DNA from: Hydrogenophaga borbori
Lineage (GTDB): Bacteria > Pseudomonadota > Gammaproteobacteria > Burkholderiales > Burkholderiaceae_C
Reading direction: 5' to 3'
NCBI RefSeq assembly: GCF_003417535.1
Contig: NZ_QVLS01000017.1
Location: 19,994-83,993, forward strand
Length of the DNA: 64,000 bases
Below, in pieces: positions 17,830 to 27,527 of this stretch (position 1 is the first letter of the stretch; each line of letters starts with the position of its first letter). The notes under the pieces were generated by a model that had not been told where the DNA came from, did not search any database, and saw nothing but the letters and a program-made list of their open reading frames with translations. The translations under genes were made by a program, and so were the position numbers.

Positions 17830-18768
17830 CTACCGCGTTTCGAATCTCGGTTCCGGCGGGAGAACCAGCTGGATCAGTGCTTGCGTGAAGGGGTTGACCA
17901 ACTCCACGCTCGTATCCCCCAAGCGATCCACGACGAACCCCTGACCGGCTGCCTGACCCTTGCGCAGGGTGGCCAAACTCCCATCGCTCCATTGGGCCAA
18001 CACCGACGTCGAACCATCGGGTGCTCTCATGCGGCCAACAAATGTGAGACTGGGCAATGCAGCCGGAGGAGCCGTTGGCGCCATGGCCACTGCCGGCACG
18101 GGCGGCGGCGGTGGTGGCGCAGGCGCGACCACGGGCGCAAATGGGTCACGCGCAGCCTTCATCAGATTGGGACGAGCCACCGCCTCAGCGGGCGGCTCCA
18201 GCAACATGGCCCATGTCATGCGCGCCTCGATGCGCGCGTCGTAACCTTCGCCGCCTACCAATGGCCGAATTTGCAGCCTCTGTAAGGCCATCCCGGCATC
18301 TGCATGTTGAACCTGGGCCTGCCAGCGTCGAAACACGAGGTACGGCCCCTGCGCCAGCCAGTCGACTTGCAAGGGGGATTGTTCGGCACCAAACCCTACT
18401 TCACGCCTTACCGCAAAGGTTCGCAAATGCAGCCCTTGCGCGGTCGCCATGCGCAACAGCCCGTCTATGCGTTGTTCTGGGGTCCCGATAGAGGTCGTGT
18501 TGAGCGGCTCGGTCTCGGCAACCTCAGGGGCATATTGCGGTTCCGTGCGGGCTTGCAACAATTGGAGCTGCTCCACTAATGCACGCTGGCGCTGCTGCCC
18601 GACCACGCCAAGAACCAATAGCATTGCACCGACCGGCATAAGTGCGATCAACACAGCTCTGCGCGAGGCAAAATTACGCAAATTCGGCAATGCAATCACA
18701 GCAACAGGGACTTGGTGATAGCCGGCCTTTGGATCGACGGGCGTGTTTCGAAACGGTCCAAGCAGCAT
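17830..18768 (-). CDS. PilO-like/PilP-like fusion protein, orphan pilus or type II secretion assembly gene
   Basis: 312 residues. One membrane helix at about 38-57 (VLIALMPVGAMLLVLGVVGQ) is followed by a short coiled coil (RQRALVEQLQLLQAR) and a ferredoxin-like periplasmic domain (about 95-190), as in PilO/GspM. A proline-rich hinge (APAPPPPPPVPAVAMAP) leads to a PilP/GspC-like beta domain (about 245-312, SLTFVGRMRAPDGS ... GFVVDRLGDTSVELVNPF). PilO and PilP are normally separate genes in an operon; here they appear joined and no other pilus gene is nearby. It may be a remnant of a lost cluster or serve a pilus locus elsewhere. Confidence 0.65.
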   Translation of the reverse strand: MLLGPFRNTPVDPKAGYHQVPVAVIALPNLRNFASRRAVLIALMPVGAMLLVLGVVGQQRQRALVEQLQLLQARTEPQYAPEVAETEPLNTTSIGTPEQRIDGLLRMATAQGLHLRTFAVRREVGFGAEQSPLQVDWLAQGPYLVFRRWQAQVQHADAGMALQRLQIRPLVGGEGYDARIEARMTWAMLLEPPAEAVARPNLMKAARDPFAPVVAPAPPPPPPVPAVAMAPTAPPAALPSLTFVGRMRAPDGSTSVLAQWSDGSLATLRKGQAAGQGFVVDRLGDTSVELVNPFTQALIQLVLPPEPRFETR

Positions 18769-19001
18769 GCAACCTTATGCGGCGAATTAAATTTAAGTCT
18801 CGCATCAAATGTCCGATGACTCGGGCTACTTCATTTCCTAAAGCGACGGGAGCGATTAACGGCTGGGGTGGTGCTAGTAAATGGGCACGGCTGACTGGTG
18901 CTTGGCCTTGACTCTGTGTGGAAATGAAAGAGGCAAAGCCGTGGCTATGAAAGCACTGGCCCAAGCGAAATCTTGTGAGAATGTCGGCGAGGCCATTTCG
19001 A

Positions 19002-19304
19002 CTATAGCGTGAATAGGAGAATCAACAGCGCCAGCGAAACCCCATCGCAGTAGTGAATGCTTTCCCGAAGATCGTCAGCAGGCACCGAACACAACCCCAA
19101 AGCTGAGCGTCTTGCAAGTAACCTCATGCCAAAGTAAAGCGCGATGAAGAAGCATAGTGCAATGGCAATAACTCGACCCATCTTTTCCAAACTAGAGAAA
19201 AACACTAGATTAACGAGAACTACCGCGGAAAACAATGAGCAAAAGTACTTGAAAACTCGGATCAACCTATTTTGGAGGTGCATGAGGATTCCTTTGTTCT
19301 CCAT
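19002..19304 (-). CDS. small membrane protein, candidate immunity to the Rhs tip
   Basis: About 100 residues from the ATG at 19304 (or 93 from 19283), overlapping the end of the Rhs gene by some 38 bp. Three hydrophobic helices are seen: YFCSLFSAVVLVNLVFF, IAIALCFFIALYFGMRLL and VSLALLILLFTL at the very end. The region is AT-richer than the flanks. A small gene directly behind an Rhs toxin tip is usually its immunity protein, and a membrane protein would suit a toxin acting at the membrane. No family is recognised; the role is inferred only from position. Confidence 0.55.
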   Translation of the reverse strand: MENKGILMHLQNRLIRVFKYFCSLFSAVVLVNLVFFSSLEKMGRVIAIALCFFIALYFGMRLLARRSALGLCSVPADDLRESIHYCDGVSLALLILLFTL

Positions 19305-20449
19305 ATGGAGGAAACCAAGATCTTGCAGCGGTGGCCTTCTCAACCAACCAACCTGAGTATGCCCCAACTCGTCCAGAGTTCGATGCAGCTTCAATAGCCT
19401 GGCTAGACAGAAAGCCTGCACCTGTGGTCAGTGCGTCGTCGTACCTCTCACTTCGAGCCCCTTCAACAATCGTGATGCCATCCATCAACGTCAATACCCC
19501 TCTTCCCAATGGGTTGGACATGGCAATCAACTTAATTCCCTCTACATTGCGCGCATTCTCTTCGGGAGTTAAGGGGTCGCGATAAAGTCCATGGCGAGAA
19601 TCATCGAAAGTTTCTACGCCCGAATAAAATTTGCCCGAGCTCTTAAATGTTGTACCTTTTTTGGTGGAAAGCATTTCATTGAATAGGTATCCATAAGCCG
19701 CCGTCATCGCGCCATTGGCGAACTTGCCGCCGGCAAGTTCGGCAGCCACGCCGCCGGCTACTGTAGTGGCAATGCCTTGTAGCAGCGGATCGAGCCCCGC
19801 AGTGTTGACCGTTACCCATTTGCCAAAGAGCCCACTGCTGGCGCCCACACCACAGTCACCCTCGCTGATTACTGCACTCACACAGCCCACTAGGGCATGC
19901 CCGGCGTAGAGACTCCAGCCTCGGAGCTCGAGCCCCCCCACAAAGCCGAACATCGCCCCGGTGAGCCCGCCCGCCACGGCTGCGTGAAGGTTGCCGCGCG
20001 TGGCCGTGAGGCTGCCGCTGAAGCCGCCGATGGCGCCCGCGGCCACTGGGCCAACCTCCAGCGCCAACGCCCATTGCCCGGTGACGAATCCCACGCCCAA
20101 GCCCTGCAGAAGGCGGGTGACATCTGCGTCCCACAAGCCAAGCTGCTCGCCCAGTTCGGGCAACACAAGCGCGGTGAGGATATTGAGGAAAACGGATTCG
20201 AAGAAGAAGTGCCCGCTGGGATCGGTATACGCCAGCGGGTTGTTGAGCACATACGCGTAGCGGTTGTGGCTCTGCAGGTTGCCCGGGCTCTGGATGAACG
20301 GGTCCCCACTCATGAAGCGCCCGATCAGCGGATCGTACAGCCGCCCGTTCATGTGGATGACGCCCACCTCGTCGAGGTGTTCGTGCATGGTGTAGCCACG
20401 CTCGCTGTTTACGCCGTACTCGGTATCCCGTTTATTGCGGGCACGCCTG
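19267..20449 (-). pseudogene. Rhs core end plus toxin-like tip, 5'-truncated
   Basis: The frame opens right after the TAG stop of the NYN gene. Its first residues (NSERGYTMHEHLDEVGVI, then MNGRLYDPLIGRFMSGDPF) are the standard end of the Rhs repeat core, including NRYAYVLNNPLAYTDPSGH. The several kilobases of upstream Rhs shell are missing. A glycine/alanine-rich hydrophobic section (about 95-215) precedes a variable tip of about 130 residues that starts after YGYLFNEML and has no toxin motif I recognise. Without signal or shell the tip cannot be delivered normally. The first ATG is at 20388. Confidence 0.8.
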
Positions 20450-20451
20450 CC

Positions 20452-21270
20452 CTAGCGCCGCAGCCGCAGGTGGTGGGCGTCTTCGCTCTTTCGCACCTCG
20501 ACCATCGCCTCCAGGGCCTTGAGCATTTCGCCGAATCCGGCGTAGCCGAAGTCTTTAGGGTCGAAGGTGGGGTCGAGCCGCTTGATCAGTGGCAGCACGT
20601 TGGCTTTGTTCACCCAGGGTTCACCCGTGGATTCGGACAGCAGGTGAAGGGCACGGCGTAGCAGGTCGGCGGCGGGGTTAGCCGGAGGTGTGGTGGCAGC
20701 TTCGGGAGCATCGCCCTTCTTGCTGTCGACCAGGGTCTCCGGCTCGATGAGGCTGTCGTAGAAGCGGAATTCGTGGCAGCTCTTGGCCCAGTGCTTGTTG
20801 GTGTTCTTGCGGTTGCCGATGCCGATCAGTGTGCGGCCAGCGGCCTTAATCTTCTGCGCAACGGGCATGTAGTCGCTGTCTCCGCCCACGACGATGACTG
20901 TCCTGATGTGAGCGAAACGGCTGAGATCCTCGGTGGCATCGAGGCAGAGCTTGATGTCGGCGCCATTTTTTGCGGAAGCCCCCGGCGGAAATAGCTGGAT
21001 CAGCTCGACCGAGCCCTGAAGCAAGGCATCGCGGTACCGACCGAAGTACTGCCAGTTGCCGTAAGCGCGGTTGATGGCGACCGGCCCGAACGAGGCGCCG
21101 AGTTCAACCAAGGCCTGGACATCGATTAAAGGCTCTTGAACCTTGAAGCGGTTGTCTTGCTTCGCATACGCACCTTCGCCGTATTTGGCCTCAATGAGGC
21201 CGGCGTGGAGATTCTCGAAGTCCCAGTACAGGGCAACTGACCCGCTTTCGCCGTTGTCGTTGGTTCGCAC
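20452..21270 (-). CDS. NYN-domain ribonuclease-like protein with OST-HTH/LOTUS domain
   Basis: 272 residues. N-terminal NYN (PIN-like) fold with conserved acids in ALYWDFENLHA, NGADIKLCLDA and VVGGDSDYMPVAQK, the metal-binding positions of LabA/DUF88 proteins. The C-terminal 70 residues (AADLLRRALHLLSES ... VNKANVLPLIKRLDPTF, then FGYAGFGEMLKALE) form an OST-HTH/LOTUS RNA-binding domain. This pairing suggests a nuclease acting on structured RNA. It is complete and followed directly by the truncated Rhs frame, so its downstream flank is a recombination junction. Its substrate is unknown. Confidence 0.85.
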   Translation of the reverse strand: MRTNDNGESGSVALYWDFENLHAGLIEAKYGEGAYAKQDNRFKVQEPLIDVQALVELGASFGPVAINRAYGNWQYFGRYRDALLQGSVELIQLFPPGASAKNGADIKLCLDATEDLSRFAHIRTVIVVGGDSDYMPVAQKIKAAGRTLIGIGNRKNTNKHWAKSCHEFRFYDSLIEPETLVDSKKGDAPEAATTPPANPAADLLRRALHLLSESTGEPWVNKANVLPLIKRLDPTFDPKDFGYAGFGEMLKALEAMVEVRKSEDAHHLRLRR

Positions 21271-22484
21271 AGTTTTCCCCCCCCAGTCGTGATGCAGTCA
21301 TCGTAATGCCCGTGGGTAGAGATAATTAACCAGGGAGGGGGAATACCACCGCGACGTCCGGAGCCATGGCACCAGCACATCAAAAGAAGGAATTCGTCGG
21401 GCCGGGATGTTCACGCCACTGGTCGCTGAAAAACCGCAACTGAAGTGAAGTGACAGGCCAGCGCGGAGGACGTGGTAGGTCCTGACTTCTGCCCGAGCAT
21501 CGCGAGGACGGTCTTCGACAAAACGGTGGTTCTCCCAGCCTGTAACGCTCTAAGGCGACCACCTAGGCCTGCCTCTTGGGCTAAAGAGCGATGGTCGTTC
21601 CCCGAGGAAAAACCACAGCACGCGGATTCCGCTGGGCCAGCAGTGGGCCAGTTGCGGGCCACAGCAAACCGCGCAGCAGCCCGAAGACCATCACCTCAAT
21701 GCCCAAGCTGGCCCACGAACAGCGCGCTGCCAGGGAGAACGCGCCTCAACTACATGTTCGACCCACGCTTGGACGAGCGTAAGTCATTGATTTGGCGCGG
21801 CTGGCGGGGATCGAACCCACGACCCTCGGCTTCGGAGCCCATGCAATCGCTGCGTAGATACAGCGATATCGAGATGCATTAATCAGGATTCGTCAGTGCT
21901 GATCAATCAGATCAATAACTTAGCACATCTCTCTTGTGACGTCAGATGGTGCCTGCCAATGACTACAACACTTCGCTTGTCACAAACTCGCTGCAAAAAC
22001 CCTGAGAGCTGACCCAGCGATACATGTACTTGCGGCGACCATAACCCACCGTGAAGCTTCGGGCTCACCACTCCATATTACCCACATCGCCTTAAGGGTT
22101 TTTGACGTCATCGCCAATGCCGTTCGTCGCCTCGCCCAGGTTCTAGTTTCAGAAAGGACAGGAACCTGCACATTCACCCATGGAAATAATAAAAATGGCT
22201 AAGGGCCTGATTCATTCCCGGGCAAAAACTAAACTCACACGCAAGTTGTTGATTGTGAAAGAGATATCGTAATTACAATTTCGGCTGAGTACGACCCATG
22301 GAACCTTTGGCGACAACCCCACTTCTCGCATATCTTGTATGGAGCTGACGCGCAAAGCTCCTCATCAGGACGGCCAGACTGGAATGTGATGGATTTCACG
22401 CGGCAGCTATTGAGTAGTCGCAGTTCGAATCTTCTGATGGGCAGGGATTAGGTAAGCGACAAACAAGAGTCGCGAGATCCCAAC
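21271..22484. other. gene-poor stretch around an attachment-site remnant
   Basis: About 1.2 kb with no convincing gene. Short open frames on both strands lack family features and normal starts. The tRNA fragment at 21793-21837 is the only recognised element. Between 21838 and 22484 the sequence is AT-richer and without clear repeats; the promoter of the recombinase genes presumably lies near its right end. Confidence 0.6.
21793..21837 (-). other. 3' half of a tRNA-Arg(CCG): attachment-site scar
   Basis: Read on the minus strand, this 45-base stretch begins at the anticodon loop CTCCGAA and runs through the 3' anticodon strand, variable loop, a perfect T arm (GTGGG-TTCGATC-CCCGC), the acceptor 3' strand CAGCCGC and discriminator G to CCA. 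The bases on its 5' side do not pair with the anticodon stem and no D arm or 5' acceptor GCGGCTG is present, so it is not a functional tRNA. Tyrosine integrases commonly recombine at the anticodon loop and leave such a 3' copy. By polarity the integrated DNA should extend to higher coordinates, toward the recombinase genes. Confidence 0.75.
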
Positions 22485-23727
22485 GTGTCACACCCTGGAT
22501 TCCTGAAATCTGTCCCAAGTCCACAAGACGAATTCTTTACCGGCCTACCGCCCGAACTCAAGGGGTTTTCCCAACAGCTGCTTGGCTGCATTGATGTGCC
22601 GTCCGATCAGCCCAGTTTCGGCCGGGTAATTCACGCCATGAGCGGCGCGTTGGTGGCCTTCGCTCGCGAGCATGAATTCTATCGAGACACGGAGGTTCGC
22701 CAATTCGAACTGGCCTGCCAATTAGCCGCATACGCCAAGCTCCAGATCCCATTGGATGGCACACCGCTCGCGCACATGACCGGGCGCCTGGGCACTCACG
22801 GGGGTTGGGCGCTGTGCACAGAGCTGGATCCTCGCTGCCTTGAGATCCCTGTGGCGCTTGGCGCGGAGCTCGCCTTGGCACTGGCGCAAGGCCGACGCCT
22901 GCAGGTGGACTACCTGAAGCTGCTGCGTCGCGACCTCAAGAAGATACCCGCGCCGGGTCACGAAGAACCAGAGACGGCAACCGATCTCCGCGCACTGGGC
23001 GTCGGGAAGTACTGGCGCAAGGCCTTCGCAGGAAAGGTCAAGCGGCTAGAAGCCATCGTGGCACAAGCGTATGTCATTGTCCACCGCCATCGACGTTCAC
23101 AACACCTACGCCGACTTCACCGCCATGGCTCTGAGCTTCTTGCTGGGTCTGCGCTCGTCAACCCAGTACGAACTGAACGCTGACTCGGCATTGCCAGACG
23201 GCGAGATGCTCACGCTGACAGACAAGTCAGATCCGGACAAGACCGGAAGCCGTTTCGCCGTCCTGACTCCGTTGGTGCGCGATCTGCTCGCGAACTGGTA
23301 CGCCCACTGCGCTGCATTACTCGGCCGCTACCAGCGAGATCCCCAGGCAGGCAAGACCACCGTCGGCGTCGAAGTGATGGCGCACCTTGCCGAGGTGGTT
23401 CAGCACAAACCCGTCCCCGCGCTGTTTCGCATCTACAAGAATGGTGTAAGGCCTGCCAACAGCAAAACCACCTGGGACGTTCTGCCGCCCTTGTTGCGCT
23501 GCGAGGACAACGTCGGCCGCCACTACTGGTGTAGCCAACTGCACCGCGCGGGCTGCTCGGACAAGGCGATCGATCTGTTCATGCGCCACATCGTCGCCGG
23601 CAACAGCCCAATGTCGGTTTATGCCGGCGTCAGCATTGCACAGCTAACGAATGAGGTGGGGACGCTGCAGATGCAGCAAATCGCGAAGCTGGGGTTGGGC
23701 ATGGCCACCGGGCTGCGCAAGGCCTGA
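22485..23727 (+). pseudogene. tyrosine-recombinase-like protein, frameshifted (module gene 1)
   Basis: Two overlapping frames make one protein-like sequence. The first runs from a GTG at 22485 to about 23085 (…KRLEAIVAQAYVIVH). The second carries on in another frame from about 23075 (STAIDVHNTYADFTAMALSF) to 23727. The second part has TGSRFAVLTPLVRDLL and GRHYWCSQLHRAGCSDKAI, similar to the R-H-type boxes of integrases, and a late GLGMATGLRKA. The whole would be about 410 residues. It stands 13 bp before a large integrase-like gene, so it was the first gene of a three-gene module. Two separate genes are possible but less likely. Confidence 0.6.
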
Positions 23728-23740
23728 TCAGGTGTACGCC

Positions 23741-26605
23741 ATGAGCACAAACAACAAGCGACACCAGCGCAGCCATTTGAATGCCTCAACGGTCTTGGGT
23801 TCACCACGGCCCCTGAAGCACTTCCAAGCCTTTCTGCTGGATGCCTCTCCCCTGCTATCCCCGAGCGCGCTCGCGCTGGGCTGCCTTGTGGGCTTCGACA
23901 TGGTGGTTCGACCGGAGGACGTTCCGCATGCGTACGCCGCTTTGCAGAGAATCCATCGATATCAGGATCGACCATCAATCCGTTGGGTTGTTCCACAACC
24001 GACCGACGAATCCGCAGGCGATGCGAAAGCTCCCAGCGTCGCAACCCGGCCCGTTTACGACGAGCGCACGATCAGCGACTTCACCCACATCGCTACCAGC
24101 GAAGTGGTCGCATGGCAGTCCCTGGAGGAGTCCATTGCCGAACTGCTATCGGCAATGGATCAGCACCCCGAAAAGCGAAACCTGCCCAGGCACTGGGAGG
24201 GACTGCTTGCGAGTGCGCAGGTCCATGCCGTCACCTGCTTGCCTGGTGCGCTGCGCGGACATGTTGTCGGTCAGATCAGGATGTCGGCGCTCGATCCGAG
24301 CGCGGCTGCCCGAGAAGCAACGCAGCTCGCACTCGTAACACGGGATATCGACCTGGAGACCGAGGAGGCCCTGGCGATCAGCGAGACGAAGCTTGCGCAA
24401 GCTCGCCTACGACACCCGCTGCATGCCAAAGGCTTGGCAAGTGGATCGACCACAGAACGGGATCGCGCCGCCGATCTGGTGGATGACATCGTACGGGCCA
24501 CCCACGCGGGCAGCGGCACAGCCGAAGCTCGCACCGCCGTCACACGTGAACTCAGGGCCCTGCACCTTCGGATGGCTGATTCACACCACTGGCCAAGGAC
24601 GCTGCACCTGGTGGCATTGAACTGGGTACATGAGCAACACCTGGCCATGTCCAGCATCAGCCGATATTTTTCGGGTGCAGCCAAGAGGCTGTTCGTCGCT
24701 GTGCAGGACATGGATCTTGTGAACCTCGACGTCAAGGAACTGGTTCGGCGCATCGAGGACGTACACGCCAGCGTCGAGGATTCGAACAAACCCTCTGTGC
24801 GCGCGGTGGGTCAAGCGATCCTTGACCTGCTCGTTCTTCAGGAGGTCATTGAGCCCGCGCAGCTGCAGCGAGTTCAGAAGCGATCTGGCTCCATCGCGGT
24901 GCGTGCACAAGTCATCTTCCCGCACGAATGCAGTCGCGCAATGGACTGGGTGGACGAGCACATCAGCCGGGGCGAGCAGGGCCCGGCGCTCACGATGACA
25001 CGCCTGCTGATTGGTCTCGCCAAAGAGTGTGGCTTTCGCATGGGCGAAGCGTTGCGCTTGCGCCTTGAAAACTTCCACTTCACTGGGGACCGGCTGCAGG
25101 TAGCCGTGAATCCGACGCGCTCAGACCCCAGGGTCAAAACCAAGGAAGGCCGTCGACTCACGTACACGGAAGACCCGCGTGTGATCCGCTACTTGATGGA
25201 GTACCTTGCCAGCCGCCATGGCCTGACCATGATCTTGCGGGCCGAAGACCCAGCACGACTGCTGGAGTTGCCTCCAGACGAACGACAACAGCTCAATTCG
25301 CAGCTGGCCGAGCGTAACGATCTGCTGTTCGCCGACCCGCACCAGCCGTACGCGATCTGGTACGAGAGCGAAATCCGCATGTGGACATCAGTTCTTCTGA
25401 AGTGCGCCACCGGTGATTCGCGATCGGTGCCCCACGACCTGCGCCACTCCTGGGTCACCTTCGGCAACGACACAGACTTCTGCACCCTTGGCTCACTGCA
25501 GGAAAACCCGTTCGACAAGCGAGCCAACGAGCTCGGCCACGCGGCCAACGATTTGATGTTCACAACCTACACGCACCAGTTCGGCCAAGGCATTCGGGTG
25601 CGGGTTGACCAGCAGCTACGCGAAGATGGCCTGATTTGCACGCAGTCGGCCGCCGCATGGACCTCTCGCAGCCACGCATCGGTGAAGTCGCTTCTCCTGA
25701 AGTCGGATGCCAGTCTGAGAAAGAAGCTCTCGCGTGCTGGCGCGAAGGCTCGTGATGCAGAAGGCCAGCGTCTGCTCTTGAAGGAAGTTCAGGGATACGC
25801 CACGCAGTTGCCACTACGAGGTGCCGACGAGGTGTTCGGCGTTTCGCTTCAGGAACCGATATCGCCCCTGGGCGGCTATCGCCCGCGTGAGCTGACAACG
25901 CGGGTTCTCCTGCAATGCTTGGTGATGTTGGCGAGCTCAAACCAGAACGCGGATCAGCGTGCAATGGACATCGCGAGGCTGGCCGGTATCGGCGCCGCAG
26001 ACTGGGCTCGTGTACTTCAGGAGCTCTGGCTGGTGAGTCGTTCTGCTCATGCGGTGGTGTCACCCCGCAGGCTGGAGAAGAACAAGGCGGCATGGCTCGT
26101 GGCAAATCACTGGGAGCCGGTAATACGGGCGGCGCTTTCCGAAAAGTGGCAACGCTTGATGGCCTACCTGGATCGCCATGCGAGCGATGATGACGTTGTG
26201 AACGCAGGCGACTACGTTCTTGAATCCATGGGTTGCGACACCTACCTGCCTGTGGACGTCGCGGATCCAGCCTTCATCGCCTTGGTACGCGTCATACGCG
26301 CGAGCGGCATGAACCTGTCATCGTTGCATCTTCACTACGTGAGCGACACCGCCGACACCCAGCACAACGCCAGGCACGCGCTCGCCAAAATTCGTCATGA
26401 GCTTGGCATCGATGTGCAGCTTCGCGCGATGACATCGCGCGGTGGCCGACCACCCATGTACTTGTCGGTTCGTTCAAGGGGTGCCCAAGGCTCTGTGGAT
26501 GCCGATCACGATGGCAGCGCCCATTCGATGCAGGGATTTGCCGGGTTGTTCCTTGGGGCGTATCTCAAGGCGGAACTGTTGCGGGAGCAGCGCAATGTCG
26601 CGTGA
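23741..26605 (+). CDS. large tyrosine recombinase-like protein (module gene 2)
   Basis: 954 residues. The catalytic domain sits in the middle: Arg in RMGEALRLRLENF (about residue 438), the HxxR box in HDLRHSWVTF (about 564), and ELGHAANDLMFTTYTHQF with the second His and candidate Tyr (about 598-611). Long N- and C-terminal regions (about 1-380 and 640-954) flank it and show no known domain. Large integrases of this kind occur in co-oriented groups of three in genomic islands. Its stop lies inside the start of the next gene (11 bp overlap). It looks intact, although its partner upstream is broken. Confidence 0.75.
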   Translation: MSTNNKRHQRSHLNASTVLGSPRPLKHFQAFLLDASPLLSPSALALGCLVGFDMVVRPEDVPHAYAALQRIHRYQDRPSIRWVVPQPTDESAGDAKAPSVATRPVYDERTISDFTHIATSEVVAWQSLEESIAELLSAMDQHPEKRNLPRHWEGLLASAQVHAVTCLPGALRGHVVGQIRMSALDPSAAAREATQLALVTRDIDLETEEALAISETKLAQARLRHPLHAKGLASGSTTERDRAADLVDDIVRATHAGSGTAEARTAVTRELRALHLRMADSHHWPRTLHLVALNWVHEQHLAMSSISRYFSGAAKRLFVAVQDMDLVNLDVKELVRRIEDVHASVEDSNKPSVRAVGQAILDLLVLQEVIEPAQLQRVQKRSGSIAVRAQVIFPHECSRAMDWVDEHISRGEQGPALTMTRLLIGLAKECGFRMGEALRLRLENFHFTGDRLQVAVNPTRSDPRVKTKEGRRLTYTEDPRVIRYLMEYLASRHGLTMILRAEDPARLLELPPDERQQLNSQLAERNDLLFADPHQPYAIWYESEIRMWTSVLLKCATGDSRSVPHDLRHSWVTFGNDTDFCTLGSLQENPFDKRANELGHAANDLMFTTYTHQFGQGIRVRVDQQLREDGLICTQSAAAWTSRSHASVKSLLLKSDASLRKKLSRAGAKARDAEGQRLLLKEVQGYATQLPLRGADEVFGVSLQEPISPLGGYRPRELTTRVLLQCLVMLASSNQNADQRAMDIARLAGIGAADWARVLQELWLVSRSAHAVVSPRRLEKNKAAWLVANHWEPVIRAALSEKWQRLMAYLDRHASDDDVVNAGDYVLESMGCDTYLPVDVADPAFIALVRVIRASGMNLSSLHLHYVSDTADTQHNARHALAKIRHELGIDVQLRAMTSRGGRPPMYLSVRSRGAQGSVDADHDGSAHSMQGFAGLFLGAYLKAELLREQRNVA

Positions 26606-27416
26606 AATGAAGCGCGCGCTTCGCAATGAGACGATTGCGGTGCATCGGCCCCTCTACGACTCCGAGATCGTGACAGGCTCAACTGCGGAGCAACAGGCGC
26701 ATGCCGCAAGACTGTGGGTGGATCAGGTGTCCGTCATGCTCCAGGAGCAAGGTGCGCTGTTCTTCACCTGTCTCGATTTCCGCTTCACCACTCAGGAAGG
26801 AGCCCTAAGCGTGGAGCTGGTCTGCCGAGAAGTCGCACAGCAATCCTTGATGCCCATGCTCCTCGAGGGCAATGTTTGCCTATTGGGGGACGAGGTCTTC
26901 GAGAAAGACGTGGCGGAGTGGCGGAATCGTTTGCGTGCGATATGTCAGGACCACGAGATCGCAATCATTGATCGTCCCGTACTTTCCACAGCCGCGAGGC
27001 GCATGACCAACGATCCGACGAGGGGACTCGTGCCGATCGCGACGGCAGACGAGATCTCGCGAGCGACAGAAGCGGTACTGCCGCCTTCCATGGAGAAGGT
27101 GGAAATTGACGGCGAGCGCTTCGAACTGGCGGATCATGGAGCATCTGACATCCCAGTCTGGAGCCAGCCCTGCGTGGTCCGCGGAATACCTAATCTGAAC
27201 AGCATGGGGTTCATGCTTCAACTGATCATGTCGACCCCCATGCAACCCAGCGGAGGAAAGCTGCTTCTTCGCTTAATGGATCTGACCCGCGATGAAGCCG
27301 CCCGCCTGGTTCAGCACGCACATTCGAGAACACCACTCGAGATGCTTGTCGCCATTGCCAGGGGGAAGGGTCGAACGCTGCTTGGCGCTCCCGTACGAGA
27401 ATTGCCGTCGACCTGA
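26595..27416 (+). CDS. accessory protein of the recombinase module (gene 3)
   Basis: 273 residues, start ATG at 26595 within the end of the large recombinase gene, indicating coupled translation. No catalytic motif is recognised. It contains ALFFTCLDFRFTTQEGALSV in the first third and a C-terminal helical part, LMDLTRDEAARLVQHAHSRT. Third genes of such modules are usually uncharacterised helpers of recombination. Only a family-less description can be given, but codon use and coupling support it as a real gene. Confidence 0.65.
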   Translation: MSREMKRALRNETIAVHRPLYDSEIVTGSTAEQQAHAARLWVDQVSVMLQEQGALFFTCLDFRFTTQEGALSVELVCREVAQQSLMPMLLEGNVCLLGDEVFEKDVAEWRNRLRAICQDHEIAIIDRPVLSTAARRMTNDPTRGLVPIATADEISRATEAVLPPSMEKVEIDGERFELADHGASDIPVWSQPCVVRGIPNLNSMGFMLQLIMSTPMQPSGGKLLLRLMDLTRDEAARLVQHAHSRTPLEMLVAIARGKGRTLLGAPVRELPST

Positions 27417-27527
27417 GGTGGATACAGATTTGGTGGGGGCAGACAGGGCCGCAATTGCGTGCTTCTCGCGAGGGCGTCTGAGCCCAGCAAGGGGCCGCGT
27501 AGGTATCGCCCTTTTATACAAGGCAGA

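Noticed and set aside
21793..21880. Complete tRNA gene
   Set aside because: Only the 3' half folds; the 5' acceptor, D arm and 5' anticodon strand are absent.
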